DNA of 14,465 nt from Candidatus Paceibacter sp. (lineage in GTDB: Bacteria; Patescibacteriota; Minisyncoccia; Phycocordibacterales; JABAAK01). Below, one piece after another: positions 13,853 through 14,465 of this stretch. Numbering within the stretch: position 1 is the stretch's first letter; every line of letters starts with the position of its first letter. A program made the position numbers and the translations under genes. The DNA is taken from contig JABAAK010000065.1 of the NCBI GenBank assembly GCA_014238775.1, positions 1 through 14,465 of the forward strand. Reading direction: 5' to 3'. The notes beneath the pieces are model-generated. The model saw only the letters and a list, made by a program, of their open reading frames with translations, made no database searches and was not told the DNA's origin.

Positions 13853-14465
13853 TTATTTTATATTAAGTATTTCTTTTATCTTTTCAACTTGTTTTTTAAC
13901 AAATAAATCATTTTCTATCTCTCTTTTTATTTTTTCACAAGAGTGAATAACTGTTGTGTGGTCTTTATTTCCTATTTTTTGACCTATAGATGAATATGAA
14001 ATATCTAAAAACTCTCTTAAAATATACATAATTATTTGTCTAGTAAAAACTATTTCTTTTTTTCTTGATTTACCAAACACATCTTCTTTTACAACATCAA
14101 AAAAACCACAAACTTTAGTTATAACATCTTTATAATTTATATCTTTTTTGTGTTTTATATTAGATTTTATTAAACTATAAGCATCCTCAAAAACAATTTT
14201 ATTTGTATTTTTAATATCTTTATAAACACTTATTGTTTTTAAAACACCTTCAATCTCCCTAATACCACCATCTATGTTTGTAATAATGAAATCAACGGTT
14301 TTTTGGTCCAATTCCAACCCCTCTTTTTTAGCCTTTTCTTTTAATATAATTTCTCTTGATTCACTGTCTGGTTGTGCTAATTCAAGCACCATTCCGGAAG
14401 AAAAACTAGAAATCATTCTCTCCTCTATACCATCTAGTTCATGTGGGTGCCTGTCAGATGAAAAA
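13853..14465 (-). CDS. dnaA: chromosomal replication initiator DnaA, C-terminal part (5' end outside window)
   Basis: The frame is open to the right edge; the first visible residues are FSSDRHPHELDGIEERM, from the AAA+ domain III sensor 1/box VII region, so the ATG at 14416 is internal. Visible are GGIREIEGVL with the sensor 2 Arg (E. coli R334), and domain IV with TRQIIMYILREF and the signature IGQKIGNKDHTTVIHSCEKI that binds DnaA boxes. The product starts replication at oriC. Box VII reads EERMISSFSSG, where E. coli has EDRLKSRFGWG: the first Arg (R281) is kept, but the arginine finger (R285) is Ser, encoded by AGT. dnaA is upstream of dnaN on the same strand, as usual. Confidence 0.95.
   Translation of the reverse strand, partial: FSSDRHPHELDGIEERMISSFSSGMVLELAQPDSESREIILKEKAKKEGLELDQKTVDFIITNIDGGIREIEGVLKTISVYKDIKNTNKIVFEDAYSLIKSNIKHKKDINYKDVITKVCGFFDVVKEDVFGKSRKKEIVFTRQIIMYILREFLDISYSSIGQKIGNKDHTTVIHSCEKIKREIENDLFVKKQVEKIKEILNIK

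Noticed and set aside
14414..14416. ATG 14416 as the dnaA start
   Set aside because: Conserved DnaA sequence SDRHPHELDGIEER continues upstream to the window edge, so this Met is internal.
1..14465. Mobile element, prophage, toxin-antitoxin or defence genes
   Set aside because: No transposase, integrase, phage structural, nuclease-antitoxin or restriction motifs were seen; all sizeable frames are accounted for.

Overview
The window looks like chromosomal DNA of a Candidate Phyla Radiation bacterium (Patescibacteria, Parcubacteria-like). It is A+T-rich and tightly packed, with ATGA gene overlaps and few intergenic spaces. It combines a core replication set with a type IV pilus ATPase and several surface or membrane proteins of kinds I associate with CPR genomes: W-x-W...G-W repeats, FG-GAP repeats, a lamin-tail-like six-cysteine protein and a two-helix plus PH-like membrane protein. 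The lineage is inferred from family resemblance; no 16S rRNA gene is present. Stops are standard: TAA, TAG and TGA all end genes here, so UGA is not recoded as in SR1 or Gracilibacteria.

Layout. 1-2975 (minus): a two-gene surface operon, a membrane-anchored W-repeat/Ig-like protein coupled by ATGA to a large secreted FG-GAP protein that runs off the left edge. 3059-3526 (minus): a small membrane protein. 3564-3887 (minus): rpsT followed 2 nt later by tRNA-Arg(GCG). 3945-4844 (plus): a secreted six-Cys lamin-tail-like protein, divergent from rpsT. 4869-4941 (minus): tRNA-Lys(CTT). 4973-8467 (minus): tsaE-polA-holA, with polA split by one in-frame TAA just before catalytic motif C. 8510-12593 (plus): pilB and a class A penicillin-binding protein. 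12568-14465 (minus): dnaA (partial) then dnaN, separated by a 187-bp spacer of about 9% G+C with an 18-bp tandem duplication. dnaN and the penicillin-binding protein overlap tail to tail.

Three signals deserve a second look. First, polA has a single premature stop that removes the motif C His-Asp-Glu, yet the remaining 61 codons are intact to a normal stop 1 nt before holA. Second, DnaA has Ser where the AAA+ arginine finger (E. coli R285) is expected. Third, promoters of first-in-operon genes sit so close to the start codon (usually a -10 hexamer, 6 nt, then the start) that their mRNAs should be leaderless, and most are extended -10 (TGnTATAAT-like) promoters. The internal penicillin-binding protein gene instead has a normal Shine-Dalgarno. 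I see no CRISPR array, transposase, phage gene or obvious defence system.
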